A stretch of DNA of 64,000 bases from Nocardioides turkmenicus. Lineage in GTDB: Bacteria > Actinomycetota > Actinomycetes > Propionibacteriales > Nocardioidaceae. The notes beneath the pieces were generated by a model that worked only from the letters and a program-made list of their open reading frames with translations, was not told the DNA's origin and did no database searches. Below, one piece after another: positions 48,524 through 57,345 of this stretch (its first letter is position 1; every line of letters begins with the position of its first letter). Both the position numbers and the translations under genes were made by a program. The stretch spans positions 31,516 to 95,515 of the forward strand of contig NZ_JAALAA010000019.1 of assembly GCF_011045035.1 (NCBI RefSeq). Direction: 5' to 3'.

Positions 48524-51500
48524 ATGAGCCCCACCGCCGCCACGCCCACCGAGCAGCAGCTCGAGATCGAGGGCATGACCTGCGCCAGCTGCGTGCGCCG
48601 GGTCACCAAGGCCATCAGCCGTGTCGAAGGTGTCGAGGACGCCAACGTCAACCTCGCCACCGAGACCGCGCTGGTCCACTTCGATCCCACCCGCACCGAC
48701 CTCGCCGAGATCAGCGCCGCCATCGAGAAGGCGGGCTATCAGGCCGTCCTGCGATCGTCGACTGTCGACAATCCGCAGGAGCCTGAAGTAACCGAGGACG
48801 ATCGGGACGTACGCCGCGAGACAGAGCTCGTCCAGCTCAAGCGGCGATGGATCACGGCCCTGGCGGTGGGGCTCGGCCTGATGGCGTTGATGTACGTCCC
48901 GCTCCCGGTTGACGCCATGGAGCCGGTCATGTCGATCGTGCTCGTGGTCGCCGCGATCACTCAGTGGTGGGCGGGCCGTGACATCTACGTCGCGGCGGTG
49001 CGGGGCATCCGCCACGGCTCCGTCGACATGAACACCCTGGTCACGCTCGGCACCGGCATCGCCTTCGCCTACAGCGCCTTCGTGACCCTCTGGATGGGGC
49101 AGGCCGAGGCATGGGGCCTGCCGCTCCACCTCTACTTCGAGACCTCCCTGGTCATCGTCGCGCTGGTGCTGATGGGCCGCTGGCTCGAGGCACGGGCGAA
49201 GTCGCGTACGGCTGATGCGGTCAAGGCCCTCGTCGGCCTGATGCCGGAGACGGCCACGGTCGTCCGCAACGGCCGCGACGTCACGGTCCCGGTGGCGAAC
49301 CTGCAGGTCAACGACCGGATCCGGGTACGCGCCGGGGAGAAGATCCCGGTCGACGGCCGCATCGTCGCCGGGGCGTCCTACGTCGACGAGTCCATGCTCA
49401 CCGGCGAGAGCGACCCGGTGCGGAAGGTCGAGGGCGACATCGTCATCGGCGCGACCATCAACCAGACCGGGTCGTTCGAGATCGAGGCGACCGCGGTCGG
49501 TTCCGAGACGACGCTGGCGCAGATCATCGCGATGGTCGAGTCGGCGCAGGGCTCCGGCACCAAGCTGCAGCGCCTGGCCGACCGCGTCTCCGAGGTCTTC
49601 GTGCCCGCCGTCCTGGTCGTGGCCGCGCTGACCTTCGTCGGCTGGCTGGTCTTCGGGTCCGACGCCGAGCGTCTCACCAGCGCCGTCACCGCGGCCATCG
49701 CGGTCCTCATCATCGCCTGCCCCTGCGCCCTCGGCCTGGCCACGCCCGCCGCCGTCATGGTCGGCGCCGGCCGCGCCGCCGAGCTCGGCGTGCTGGTCGG
49801 TTCGGGCGAGACCCTCGAGCGCGCCCGCTCCGTCACCGCGATCGTCTTCGACAAGACCGGCACGATCACCCACGGCAAGCCCGAGGTCTCCGAGATCGCC
49901 CCGGCTCCGGGGTGGACCAGCGACGAGCTCGTCCGGGTCGCGGCCGCTGCCGAGACCGGCAGCGACCACCCCCTCGCCACCGCCCTCCGGGCCCGCGCGG
50001 GGCACCATGGCGCTGCCGCCGTCTCGGCGTTCGAGGCCCACCCGGGACGCGGCATCAGCGCCCTCGTCGACGGGCGCCGGGTCTTGGTCGGCAACGCGGC
50101 GATGCTGGCCGAGGAGGGCATCGAGGCCGCCGACGACGGCTCGGTCCTGGTCGCGGTCGACGGCGCGTACGCCGGGTCGATCCGTGTCGAGGACCAGGTC
50201 CGCGACGAGGCCAGGGAGACGGTCCGGCTCCTGGAGGAGTCGGGCGTCGAGGTGCACATCCTCAGCGGCGACGCGGCCGAGACCGTTGCCAAGGTGGCCG
50301 AGCAGGTCGGGGTCAGCCATGCCGCGGGTGCCCTCCTGCCCGAGCAGAAGCTCGCCCGGATCCAGCAGCTCCAGGACGAGGGCAAGGTCGTCGCGATGGT
50401 CGGCGACGGGATCAACGACGCCCCCGCGCTGGCCCAGGCCGACGTCGGGATCGCGATCGGCACCGGCACCGACGTCGCTCTGGCCGCCTCCGACATCACC
50501 CTGGTCGGCGGTGACCTCCGTGGCGTGGTGACCGCACTGGCGCTCTCGCGGCGCACGGTCGCGACGATCAAGCAGGGTCTGTTCTGGGCGTTCGCCTACA
50601 ACGTGCTCCTCATCCCGGTCGCCGCGCTCGCACTTCTCGACCCGGTCCTCGCCGGCGCCGCGATGGCGATGAGCTCGGTCAGCGTGGTCACCAACGCGCT
50701 GCGGCTGCGCGGCTTCCGGCGTCCCGAGACGCCCGAGGCGTACGCCGGGCGTGGGTTCGGCACCAGGGTCCGCGACGGTGGATATCTGCTGGTCACCGCC
50801 GTGATCGCGCTGTCGATCGGCGCCGCGCTGACCTACCTGTCGCGCACCGAGCCGGCCCAGCGGGGCATGAACGGCATCCTGGCCTGGGCGCAGGGGATGA
50901 GCCCGATGCGGCCGTCGATGACCGAGATGCACGAGGTCGACATCGCCCCGGTCGCCTCCGAGGAGGCCGGCGTCGACGTGGCGATCACCCGCCGGGACGG
51001 CGGCCTCCGCTTCCTGGTGACCGACGCCGCGACCGGCGACCCGGTGACCGACCTCGGTCGCACCCACCAGGCCTGGATGCACGTGATCGTGACCAGCGAA
51101 GACCTCTCCTGGTTCCGCCACCTCCACGCCGAGCCGACCGGTCGCCCCGGCGAGCTCGAGACCGACGTGACCTTCCCCGCCGGAGGCACCTACCGCGTCG
51201 ACACCGAGTTCCGTCGCCGTGCCGACATCGCCGACGTGCTCGACCGTCAGCAGCTCACGATCGACGGTACGCAGCCCCAGGCCGTCCCGCTCGAGCCGAG
51301 CCCGAGATCGTCGACTGTCGACAATCTCACGGTGACGCTCGAGGGCACGCTCGTCGCCGACCAGCAGAGCGACCTGCACTTCAGGTTCGAGGACAGCGCC
51401 GGAAAGATTGTCGACGATCTACAACCGTATCTCGGTGCCGCCGGCCACGTCGTGGTCATGAGCGCGGACGGCGCGACGTTCGTGCACGGTCACGCAGAGG

Positions 51501-51694
51501 GCGAGGAGCTGGCGGTTCCCGGGGCCACCTTCGGTCCCGAGCTCGGGCTGCACCTGGACGTACCGAAGGCCGGTCTCTACCGCCTCTGGGCCCAGTTCCG
51601 GCTCGGCGACGGCGACGTGATCACGGTGCCGTTCACCGTGGAGGCCGCGGATTCGGCCGAGACCGTGGATTCGGGTGTCGAGGGCACTGGTTGA
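48524..51694 (+). CDS. copA: Copper-exporting P-type ATPase with fused C-terminal extracytoplasmic domain
   Basis: Exports Cu(I) using ATP. The 1056-residue product has one N-terminal metal domain (GMTCASC), eight P1B helices with ACPCALG as the ion site, TGES, the phosphorylation site DKTGTITHG, GSDHPLA and GDGINDAPA. The P-type part ends near residue 740. An extra membrane helix (YLLVTAVIALSIGAALTYL) then leads to a C-terminal domain of about 250 residues with His-rich stretches (WFRHLHAEP, FVHGHAEGE) that resembles actinobacterial stand-alone secreted metal-binding proteins. Standard CopA is about 750-800 residues, so this is a fusion. Codon use matches neighbours. Confidence 0.93.
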   Translation: MSPTAATPTEQQLEIEGMTCASCVRRVTKAISRVEGVEDANVNLATETALVHFDPTRTDLAEISAAIEKAGYQAVLRSSTVDNPQEPEVTEDDRDVRRETELVQLKRRWITALAVGLGLMALMYVPLPVDAMEPVMSIVLVVAAITQWWAGRDIYVAAVRGIRHGSVDMNTLVTLGTGIAFAYSAFVTLWMGQAEAWGLPLHLYFETSLVIVALVLMGRWLEARAKSRTADAVKALVGLMPETATVVRNGRDVTVPVANLQVNDRIRVRAGEKIPVDGRIVAGASYVDESMLTGESDPVRKVEGDIVIGATINQTGSFEIEATAVGSETTLAQIIAMVESAQGSGTKLQRLADRVSEVFVPAVLVVAALTFVGWLVFGSDAERLTSAVTAAIAVLIIACPCALGLATPAAVMVGAGRAAELGVLVGSGETLERARSVTAIVFDKTGTITHGKPEVSEIAPAPGWTSDELVRVAAAAETGSDHPLATALRARAGHHGAAAVSAFEAHPGRGISALVDGRRVLVGNAAMLAEEGIEAADDGSVLVAVDGAYAGSIRVEDQVRDEARETVRLLEESGVEVHILSGDAAETVAKVAEQVGVSHAAGALLPEQKLARIQQLQDEGKVVAMVGDGINDAPALAQADVGIAIGTGTDVALAASDITLVGGDLRGVVTALALSRRTVATIKQGLFWAFAYNVLLIPVAALALLDPVLAGAAMAMSSVSVVTNALRLRGFRRPETPEAYAGRGFGTRVRDGGYLLVTAVIALSIGAALTYLSRTEPAQRGMNGILAWAQGMSPMRPSMTEMHEVDIAPVASEEAGVDVAITRRDGGLRFLVTDAATGDPVTDLGRTHQAWMHVIVTSEDLSWFRHLHAEPTGRPGELETDVTFPAGGTYRVDTEFRRRADIADVLDRQQLTIDGTQPQAVPLEPSPRSSTVDNLTVTLEGTLVADQQSDLHFRFEDSAGKIVDDLQPYLGAAGHVVVMSADGATFVHGHAEGEELAVPGATFGPELGLHLDVPKAGLYRLWAQFRLGDGDVITVPFTVEAADSAETVDSGVEGTG
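48753..48773. repeat. 21-bp exact repeat, copy 1 (in copA)
   Basis: Identical to 51306-51326. It consists of overlapping GTCGAC half-sites, and encodes RSSTVDN in frame. Confidence 0.85.
51306..51326. repeat. 21-bp exact repeat, copy 2 (in copA)
   Basis: Second copy, 2.55 kb from the first, again encoding RSSTVDN in the fused domain. A shorter relative, GATTGTCGACGATC, follows at 51406-51419. Confidence 0.85.
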
Positions 51695-51797
51695 TACGCT
51701 GACGCGTCCCTTTCCACAGATGGATACGGGACATCGCATCAGCCCTCCTGCCATGGAGAGACCATGGCCGCCGAGTCCGTAGGAGGTGGAGAACGCT

Positions 51798-52085
51798 ATG
51801 CGCGCCTATGAAGTAATGGTGATCCTCGAGCCCAGCCTCGACGAGCGCACCGTCGCCCCGACCCTTGACAAGTTCCTGAAGGTCGTCACCAACGATGGTG
51901 GCACCGTCGAGAACGTCGACGTCTGGGGTCGTCGCCGTCTGGCCTACGAGGTCAACAAGAACGCCGAGGGCATCTACGCCGTCATCAACCTGACCGCCGA
52001 GCCCAAGACCGTTCTGGAGCTCGACCGCCAGTTCGGCCTCAACGAGCAGATCCTGCGTACGAAGGTCATCCGTCCGTCCAAGTGA
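51798..52085 (+). CDS. rpsF: 30S ribosomal protein S6
   Basis: Small-subunit protein that pairs with S18. The 95-residue product MRAYEVMVILEPSLDE to RTKVIRPSK matches S6. The ATG at 51798 is preferred to a GTG at 51786 because GTAGGAGG lies 11 bases upstream of it. First gene of rpsF-ssb-rpsR-rplI. Confidence 0.96.
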   Translation: MRAYEVMVILEPSLDERTVAPTLDKFLKVVTNDGGTVENVDVWGRRRLAYEVNKNAEGIYAVINLTAEPKTVLELDRQFGLNEQILRTKVIRPSK

Positions 52086-52192
52086 CGCGGATGTCACCGT
52101 CGGAAAATGTCGGTGCAGGGCCCTATGTTGGGCCCACAGGGAACAGCTCCTGAACCGACACCGACACCCAGATCAGACTCAAGGGAGATCTC

Positions 52193-52777
52193 ATGGCAGG
52201 CGACACCGTCATCACCGTGATCGGCAACCTCACCGACGACCCGGAGCTTCGCTTCACGCCGTCGGGTGCAGCCGTTGCCAACTTCACGATCGCTTCGACA
52301 CCCAGCAGCTTCAACCGGCAGACCAACTCGTGGGAGGACGGGGAGACCCTCTTCCTGCGCTGCTCGATCTGGCGCCAGGCTGCTGAGAACGTCGCCGAGT
52401 CCCTGCAGCGCGGCATGCGTGTCGTCGCTCAGGGCCGCCTGAAGTCGAGGTCCTACGAGACGCGTGAGGGCGAGAAGCGCACTGTCTTCGAGCTCGAGTG
52501 CGACGAGATCGGTCCTTCGCTCCGCTACGCGACCGCCAAGGTCACCAAGGCCAGCCGCCAGTCCGGCGGCCAGGGTGGCGGCGGTTACAACCAGGGCGGC
52601 GGCTACAACCAGGGCGGCGGCTACGGCGGCCCCCAGGGTGGTGGCCAGCAGGCCCCGGCCGGCAACGACCCGTGGGCCTCGCCGGCTCCGCAGCAGCCCG
52701 CCAACGCGGGCGGCGGCGCGCCGGCCAACGACCCGTGGGCTACCCCGGGCGTGGGCAACGACGAGCCTCCCTTCTGA
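52193..52777 (+). CDS. ssb: Single-stranded DNA-binding protein
   Basis: Coats single-stranded DNA in replication and repair. The 194-residue product has the OB fold (DTVITVIGNLTDDPELRFTPSG to EGEKRTVFELECDEIGPSLRYA), a Gly/Gln/Asn-rich linker with GGGYNQ repeats and the acidic tip ending DEPPF that binds partner proteins. Start ATG with AGGGAG upstream. Confidence 0.96.
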   Translation: MAGDTVITVIGNLTDDPELRFTPSGAAVANFTIASTPSSFNRQTNSWEDGETLFLRCSIWRQAAENVAESLQRGMRVVAQGRLKSRSYETREGEKRTVFELECDEIGPSLRYATAKVTKASRQSGGQGGGGYNQGGGYNQGGGYGGPQGGGQQAPAGNDPWASPAPQQPANAGGGAPANDPWATPGVGNDEPPF

Positions 52778-52874
52778 TCGACAGATCCACCCATCCGAAT
52801 CCCTCAACCATTCCGGCACTCAACCCATAGGCCGCCCTGCGGCGGGGCCGGGCTTCTAGAAAGGAAGCACCACA

Positions 52875-53111
52875 ATGGCCAAGGCAGTGATTCGCAAGCC
52901 TAAGAAGAAGGTTTGCCAGTTCTGCAAGGAGAAGGCGACCGGCGTCGACTACAAGGACGCCACCCTGCTCCGTAAGTTCATCTCCGACCGCGGCAAGATC
53001 CGCGCCCGTCGCGTGACCGGCAACTGCGTCCAGCACCAGCGCGACGTGGCCATCGCCGTCAAGAACGCGCGCGAGGTCGCTCTGCTGCCCTACACCTCCA
53101 CCGGTCGCTGA
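52875..53111 (+). CDS. rpsR: 30S ribosomal protein S18
   Basis: The 78-residue product AKAVIRKPKKKVCQFCKEKA to REVALLPYTSTGR matches S18. It retains a CxxC pair (CQFC), so it is the Cys-containing form; together with a third Cys this suggests a zinc-binding C+ variant. AGAAAGGAAG lies upstream of the ATG. It precedes rplI by 11 bases. Confidence 0.95.
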   Translation: MAKAVIRKPKKKVCQFCKEKATGVDYKDATLLRKFISDRGKIRARRVTGNCVQHQRDVAIAVKNAREVALLPYTSTGR

Positions 53112-53122
53112 GGAGGATCGAC

Positions 53123-53575
53123 ATGGCTACCAAGATCATCCTTCAGCAGGAGGTCACCGGGCTCGGTTCCGCCGGTGACGTCGTCGAGGTCAAGGACGGC
53201 TACGCCCGCAACTACCTGATCCCGCGTGGCGACGCGATCCGCTGGACCCGTGGCGCCGAGTCGCAGGTCGAGTCGATCAAGGCTGCGCGCGCGGCTCGCT
53301 CCGTGCGCGACGAGGCTCACGCCGCCGAGATCAAGGGCAAGCTCGAGGCCAACCCGGTCAACGTGAAGGTCCGCGCCGGCAAGGACGGCCGCCTCTACGG
53401 CGCCATCACCGCCGCCGACATCGCCTCCGCGGTCTCCGAGACCACCGGCGAGTCGATCGACAAGCGCACCATCGCGCTGGGCAACCCGATCAAGACCCTC
53501 GGTGCCCACGAGGTCTCCGTCAAGCTCCACGACGAGGTGTCCGCCAAGCTGGCCCTCAACGTGGTCCCCGCTTGA
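53123..53575 (+). CDS. rplI: 50S ribosomal protein L9
   Basis: Elongated large-subunit protein. The 150-residue product has the N-terminal domain KIILQQEVTGLGSAGDVVEVKDGYARNYLIP, a long linking helix (residues about 45-75) and the C-terminal domain ending VSAKLALNVVPA. AGGAGG lies upstream of the ATG. It ends the ribosomal operon at a strong terminator. Confidence 0.96.
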   Translation: MATKIILQQEVTGLGSAGDVVEVKDGYARNYLIPRGDAIRWTRGAESQVESIKAARAARSVRDEAHAAEIKGKLEANPVNVKVRAGKDGRLYGAITAADIASAVSETTGESIDKRTIALGNPIKTLGAHEVSVKLHDEVSAKLALNVVPA

Positions 53576-53589
53576 TCTAGGGATTCCAG

Positions 53590-53621
53590 ACAGGCCCGCC
53601 TCCTCCGGGAGGCGGGCCTGT
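53590..53621 (+). terminator. Terminator after rplI
   Basis: A 14-bp perfect stem (53590-53603 with 53608-53621, loop TCCG) followed by TTCGTT. Confidence 0.9.
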
Positions 53622-53644
53622 TCGTTGTCGCCGAGGGTCCTGGC

Positions 53645-54220
53645 TCAGAACTTCTCGGCGATGGCGGTGAGCTTCGCGACGTACCCCGGCCAGTCGTACT
53701 CCGAAGGGATGTTGTCGCCGGGCTTGCGCCAGCCGACCGCACCGTCGACCTCCTCGCGCAGGATGTCGGCCTGTCCGCAGTGTCCGGCCAGGTCGGCGAA
53801 GAGATGCACCATCATCTGGTGGAGGGTGACCTCCTCACCGCCCCAGTGCGGTACGTGCCCGATGGCGTCGATCGGCAGCGCGTCGATCGTCTCGTTGCCG
53901 TGGGCGATGACGCGACGGTAGCGGTCGATGATCCCGGCGATCGTCTCGTCCTCGGTGGCGTACCAGTCCGCCTGCGGGTCCACCTCGAAGACCTCGTCCG
54001 AGACCAGCTCCTCGGGATGCGGGAACGGACGGCCGAACGTCGACCCCAGGTAGACGGCCTCGACGCCGATGACGTGCTTGATGATGCCGAGCAGATTGGT
54101 GCCGGTCGGCGTACGCGGCATCCGGGCCTCTCGCTCCGGCAGATCCTCGACCTTGGAGATCAGCGCCTCGCGGCGTGCGTCGAGGTAGCTCTTCAGTGTG
54201 CTCTTCGGATCGGCAGGCAT
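53645..54220 (-). CDS. DinB family protein (DUF664)
   Basis: A 191-residue four-helix-bundle protein of the DinB/DUF664 group, related to thiol-dependent transferases. Visible features are the helix LKSYLDARREALISKVEDL, GIIKHVIGVEAVYLG with a His, and HQMMVHLFADLAGHCGQADILRE with two His residues, together a probable metal site. The substrate is unknown; in actinobacteria some use mycothiol. The ATG at 54220 is chosen as the start of the conserved region. Divergent from the next gene. Confidence 0.88.
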   Translation of the reverse strand: MPADPKSTLKSYLDARREALISKVEDLPEREARMPRTPTGTNLLGIIKHVIGVEAVYLGSTFGRPFPHPEELVSDEVFEVDPQADWYATEDETIAGIIDRYRRVIAHGNETIDALPIDAIGHVPHWGGEEVTLHQMMVHLFADLAGHCGQADILREEVDGAVGWRKPGDNIPSEYDWPGYVAKLTAIAEKF

Positions 54221-54368
54221 GTACTGACCATCGCGCCAAGCGCGATTCGGCGCAACTGAGTATGTGGGACCCGTCGTCTCGAAACCTGATCGAAACATGA
54301 GCCGGATCTATAACCTGTTCACTTGCGGATCGCCGGGGATCCGCAGCGGCCATTTCGGGAGGTCCCCC

Positions 54369-54677
54369 ATGTTGACCCATGACGACGGAGCCGTGCTGGG
54401 GAAGTTCGAGGGGGTCAAGCCGCACTCCAGATGGATTCTCGGCGAAACCCTCCAGGTCATGCTGCACAACGGCGTCGACCGGCCGGCCGACGTGGCGGTC
54501 CGGATGAAGATCCCGCCATCGACGGCTGCCTACCGCGTACGTCTCCTCCGCGAGCTCCTCGGACCGGATCTGCACGACCCGGCCGTCCGGCTGGCGATGA
54601 TGCGGGCGCTGCGCTCGGCGCTGCCGCGGTGGCGGGCGGAGGCGGCGTACGCGAAGAGGCGCCGGACGAGAAAGTAA
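54369..54677 (+). CDS. Small PucR-type helix-turn-helix protein
   Basis: A 102-residue protein consisting mainly of a PucR-like C-terminal HTH domain (LGETLQVMLHNGVDRPADVA, AYRVRLLRELLGPDLHDP, residues about 20-90), with a Lys/Arg tail. Normal PucR regulators carry this domain at the end of a 400-500-residue protein; here it stands alone, with no ligand-sensing part. ATG at 54369 with GGGAGGT upstream. It is followed by a secreted protein gene and may regulate it; that is inference. Confidence 0.7.
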   Translation: MLTHDDGAVLGKFEGVKPHSRWILGETLQVMLHNGVDRPADVAVRMKIPPSTAAYRVRLLRELLGPDLHDPAVRLAMMRALRSALPRWRAEAAYAKRRRTRK

Positions 54678-54811
54678 CCGGGACACATGTTGTTGATATG
54701 AACGAAATAGTGCGGGTACGAGCCCTGGACCGGCCCGCACGCGCCCAGCCCCTCCTAGCGTGTTCGTCGGCCGAGAGCTCTCGGCCGACCCCACCACCAG
54801 AGGAGCGTGTC

Positions 54812-55483
54812 ATGTCGAACATGTCCAAGCTGGCCAGATTCACCGTCGTACCGGCCGCCGCCGTCGCCGCGATCGGCCTCGCGTCACCAGCAGCATTCGC
54901 CGCCTCGAGCTACAACGTCAGTGCCGGATCCGCTGCCGCCGGATCGAGCGTCGCCTTCGGGGCGCAGGGGAGCAACATCACCTTCCACGACGAGACCGCG
55001 GGTTCGTCCGTGACCTGCAGCGGCAGCTCGATCTCCGGTTCCACGACCGTGGGCCAGGGCGTCAGCGGCAGCGGGATCGCGGCCCTCAACGGTTCGAGCG
55101 TCTCGTTCACCGACTGCACCGGCCCGGTAGGGATCGAGTTCACGGTCACCGGGTCCGGGACCTGGGCGCTCAACGCCACCGGCGACACCGACGCCAACGG
55201 CACCACCCCGGGCAACATCAGCGGCATCACCGCGAAGGTGAGCGGGTCGGGCTGCTCGTTCACGGCCTCCGGGTCCGTGGCCGGCAACTACACCAACGGT
55301 GCCTCGTCGGGCACCTTGACGCTCACCGGCAGCGAGGCCACCCTGACGCTCGCCAACGTCTCGGGCTTCATGTGCGGCCTGGCCGGGATCGCGAACGGTG
55401 ACAAGGTCTCCTTTGCGGCGACGTACGTGGTCAACGCGACCGACGCGGCCAACAACCCGATCGCGGTCACCAGCAACGCCTGA
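54812..55483 (+). CDS. Secreted protein of unknown function, Ser/Gly/Thr-rich beta fold
   Basis: A 223-residue exported protein. Signal peptide about 1-30 (SKLARFTVVPAAAVAAIGLASPAAFA). The mature part is rich in Ser, Gly, Thr and Asn with alternating beta patterns (STTVGQGVSGSGIAALNGSSVSF, GTLTLTGSEATLTLANVSG), and four Cys that could form two disulfides. No anchor or catalytic motif. ATG with AGAGGAGC upstream. The family is not recognised. Confidence 0.85.
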   Translation: MSNMSKLARFTVVPAAAVAAIGLASPAAFAASSYNVSAGSAAAGSSVAFGAQGSNITFHDETAGSSVTCSGSSISGSTTVGQGVSGSGIAALNGSSVSFTDCTGPVGIEFTVTGSGTWALNATGDTDANGTTPGNISGITAKVSGSGCSFTASGSVAGNYTNGASSGTLTLTGSEATLTLANVSGFMCGLAGIANGDKVSFAATYVVNATDAANNPIAVTSNA

Positions 55484-55505
55484 GCGAGCTGTTCGTCCGC
55501 TCGCT
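55483..55505. terminator. Weak hairpin between convergent genes
   Basis: AGCGAGC (55483-55489) pairs with GCTCGCT (55499-55505), starting at the secreted-protein stop and before the convergent MATE stop. Short stem, no T-run. Confidence 0.4.
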
Positions 55506-55517
55506 GGTCGTCGACGC

Positions 55518-56873
55518 TCAGGCCCCGGTGACCAGCCAGCGGTCGCTCCGCGCTCGAAGAGTCAGCACGACGAAGCGCGCCCCCATGAAGCCGATCGCGA
55601 ACGTGATCCACACCCACACCAGCCCGCCGCCCAGTGCGACGGCCAGCGCGACGAGCGGGACGTACGCGACCAGCGTCCAGATGCCGCCCCACGCGAGGTA
55701 GCGCCCGTCGCCGGCGCCGATGAGCACCCCGTCGAGCACGAAGACCACCCCTGCGACGGGTTGAGCCACGGCCGCCACGATCAGCACCGGAACCAGCAGG
55801 TCGCGCACCGCTTCGTCCTCGGTGAAGAGGGCGCCGAGGAACGGAGACAGAGCAGCCAGGAGCACGCCGACCGCGACCCCGATCACGACACCCCACCACA
55901 CCATCCGGGCCGTGATCGCCCGGGTCTCCCGGGTGTCGCCGGCCCCCAGCGACCGCCCCGTCAGTGCCTGCGCGGCGATCGCGATCGCATCGAGCACGAA
56001 CGCGAGGAACGTCCACAGTGTGAAGGCGATCTGGTGGGTCGCCAGTCCGACGGCCTGGTCGCCCACGGCGAGATGGGTGACCGCGTACGTCGTGACCAGC
56101 AGCGCCGCGCGCAGCGTCAGCGTACGCACGACGAGGGCCACGCCGGCCCGCGCGGCGGCGCGGATCCCAGGGGCATCGGGATGCAGCGGCACGTTCTCGC
56201 CGCGGGCGGCGCGCACCACAACGTAGGTCAGCATCCCGGCCGCCAGCACCTGCGCGATCACCGAGCCGATCGCCGAACCGGCGATGCCGAGGCCCGCGCC
56301 GTAGACGAGGGCGAGGTTGAGCACGATGTTGAGTACGTTGGCGACGACCGCCGCGACCAGCGGCGTCTTGGTGTCCTGGAGGCCGCGGAGCACGCCGGTC
56401 GCGGCGAGCATCATCAGCAGCGGCGTCACGCCGAGGACCGCGATCCGCAGATACGTCGTCGCCGGCCCGACCACGTCGTCGCCGGCGCCGATCGCCCGGC
56501 TGAGGGGTTCGGCCAGAACCATCACCGGGACGGTGACGACGACCCCGATGATCACGGCGAGCCAGATCCCGTCGACTCCCTGGCGGAGCGCGCCGGCGGT
56601 GTCTCCGGCGCCGATCCGGCGGGCGACGGATGCGGTCGTGCCGTACGCGAGGAAGACGCAGAGGCCGACGATCGTCTGGAGAACGACGCCCGCGACGCCG
56701 AGGCCGGCGAGCTCTCGGGTGCCGAGGTGGCCGACGATCGCGGAGTCGGCCAGGAGGAAGAGCGGCTCGGCGACGAGCGCCAGGAAGGCGGGGATCGCGA
56801 GCCGCCAGATCTCCTTGTCGAGGCCTCGGCGGTCTGCCTTCGAGTGGGTCGTCGCATCCGCCGGGGTCGTCAC
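55518..56873 (-). CDS. MATE family efflux transporter (DinF-like)
   Basis: Multidrug or metabolite exporter of 451 residues with twelve membrane helices in two related halves (LAIPAFLALVAEPLFLLADSAIVGHLG and VALVVRTLTLRAALLVTTYAV), typical of MATE/NorM/DinF proteins. The Asp in LLADSA is conserved. Start: GTG at 56873 preferred, since MFNLES before it is not conserved; GTG at 56891 is an alternative. Substrate unknown. Its upstream region is shared with dnaB. Confidence 0.9.
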   Translation of the reverse strand: MTTPADATTHSKADRRGLDKEIWRLAIPAFLALVAEPLFLLADSAIVGHLGTRELAGLGVAGVVLQTIVGLCVFLAYGTTASVARRIGAGDTAGALRQGVDGIWLAVIIGVVVTVPVMVLAEPLSRAIGAGDDVVGPATTYLRIAVLGVTPLLMMLAATGVLRGLQDTKTPLVAAVVANVLNIVLNLALVYGAGLGIAGSAIGSVIAQVLAAGMLTYVVVRAARGENVPLHPDAPGIRAAARAGVALVVRTLTLRAALLVTTYAVTHLAVGDQAVGLATHQIAFTLWTFLAFVLDAIAIAAQALTGRSLGAGDTRETRAITARMVWWGVVIGVAVGVLLAALSPFLGALFTEDEAVRDLLVPVLIVAAVAQPVAGVVFVLDGVLIGAGDGRYLAWGGIWTLVAYVPLVALAVALGGGLVWVWITFAIGFMGARFVVLTLRARSDRWLVTGA

Positions 56874-57345
56874 GCTCTCAAGGTTAAACACCGTCGGCTC
56901 CGAGCGTTGTTCAGGGCAGGTGGAAAACCTGTGGAAAACGTCGCTGCGGCGCTATGTCGACAAAACGCCCGGCCGGGGACGGCGATCTCGGGGGTAAAGA
57001 CGGATGTGGCGCGTACTTTCTTCCGTCCACAACCTATGGACAACAAAATCCCAGGTCAGACGGTCTTTACTGATGGTATTGCACCAGTTATGCACAGGCA
57101 CTTCCCCAGGCTGTTCACACTGACCCGGGTGTCGTCCACCGTTATCCCCTGGTTATCCCCAGGGCCTGTGGATAACCACCTGTCGCCGATGCGGTCTGCG
57201 ACGTAAGGTCGCGGAGACTTGAGGTGTCGTCGAGGGTCGGCCCAGATCTGTGGGAGCAGAAACTGTCGGTGCCCGCCCGTAGCGTGGGACCGGATCGACC
57301 GAGGAACACACGACGACGGTCCGCAGACCACGGAGGGGCAAGGGA
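56874..57345. promoter_or_regulatory. dnaB upstream region with a cluster of DnaA-box-like motifs
   Basis: Non-coding gap between divergent MATE and dnaB genes. DnaA-like motifs: TGTGGAAAA 56930-56938, GTCCACAAC near 57026-57034, TATGGACAA 57035-57043, TTATGCACA 57088-57096, TTATCCCCT 57142-57150, TTATCCCCA 57153-57161 and a perfect TGTGGATAA 57167-57175. AT-richer words (ACAACAAAATCC) lie between. The density resembles the oriC gap. Confidence 0.7.
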
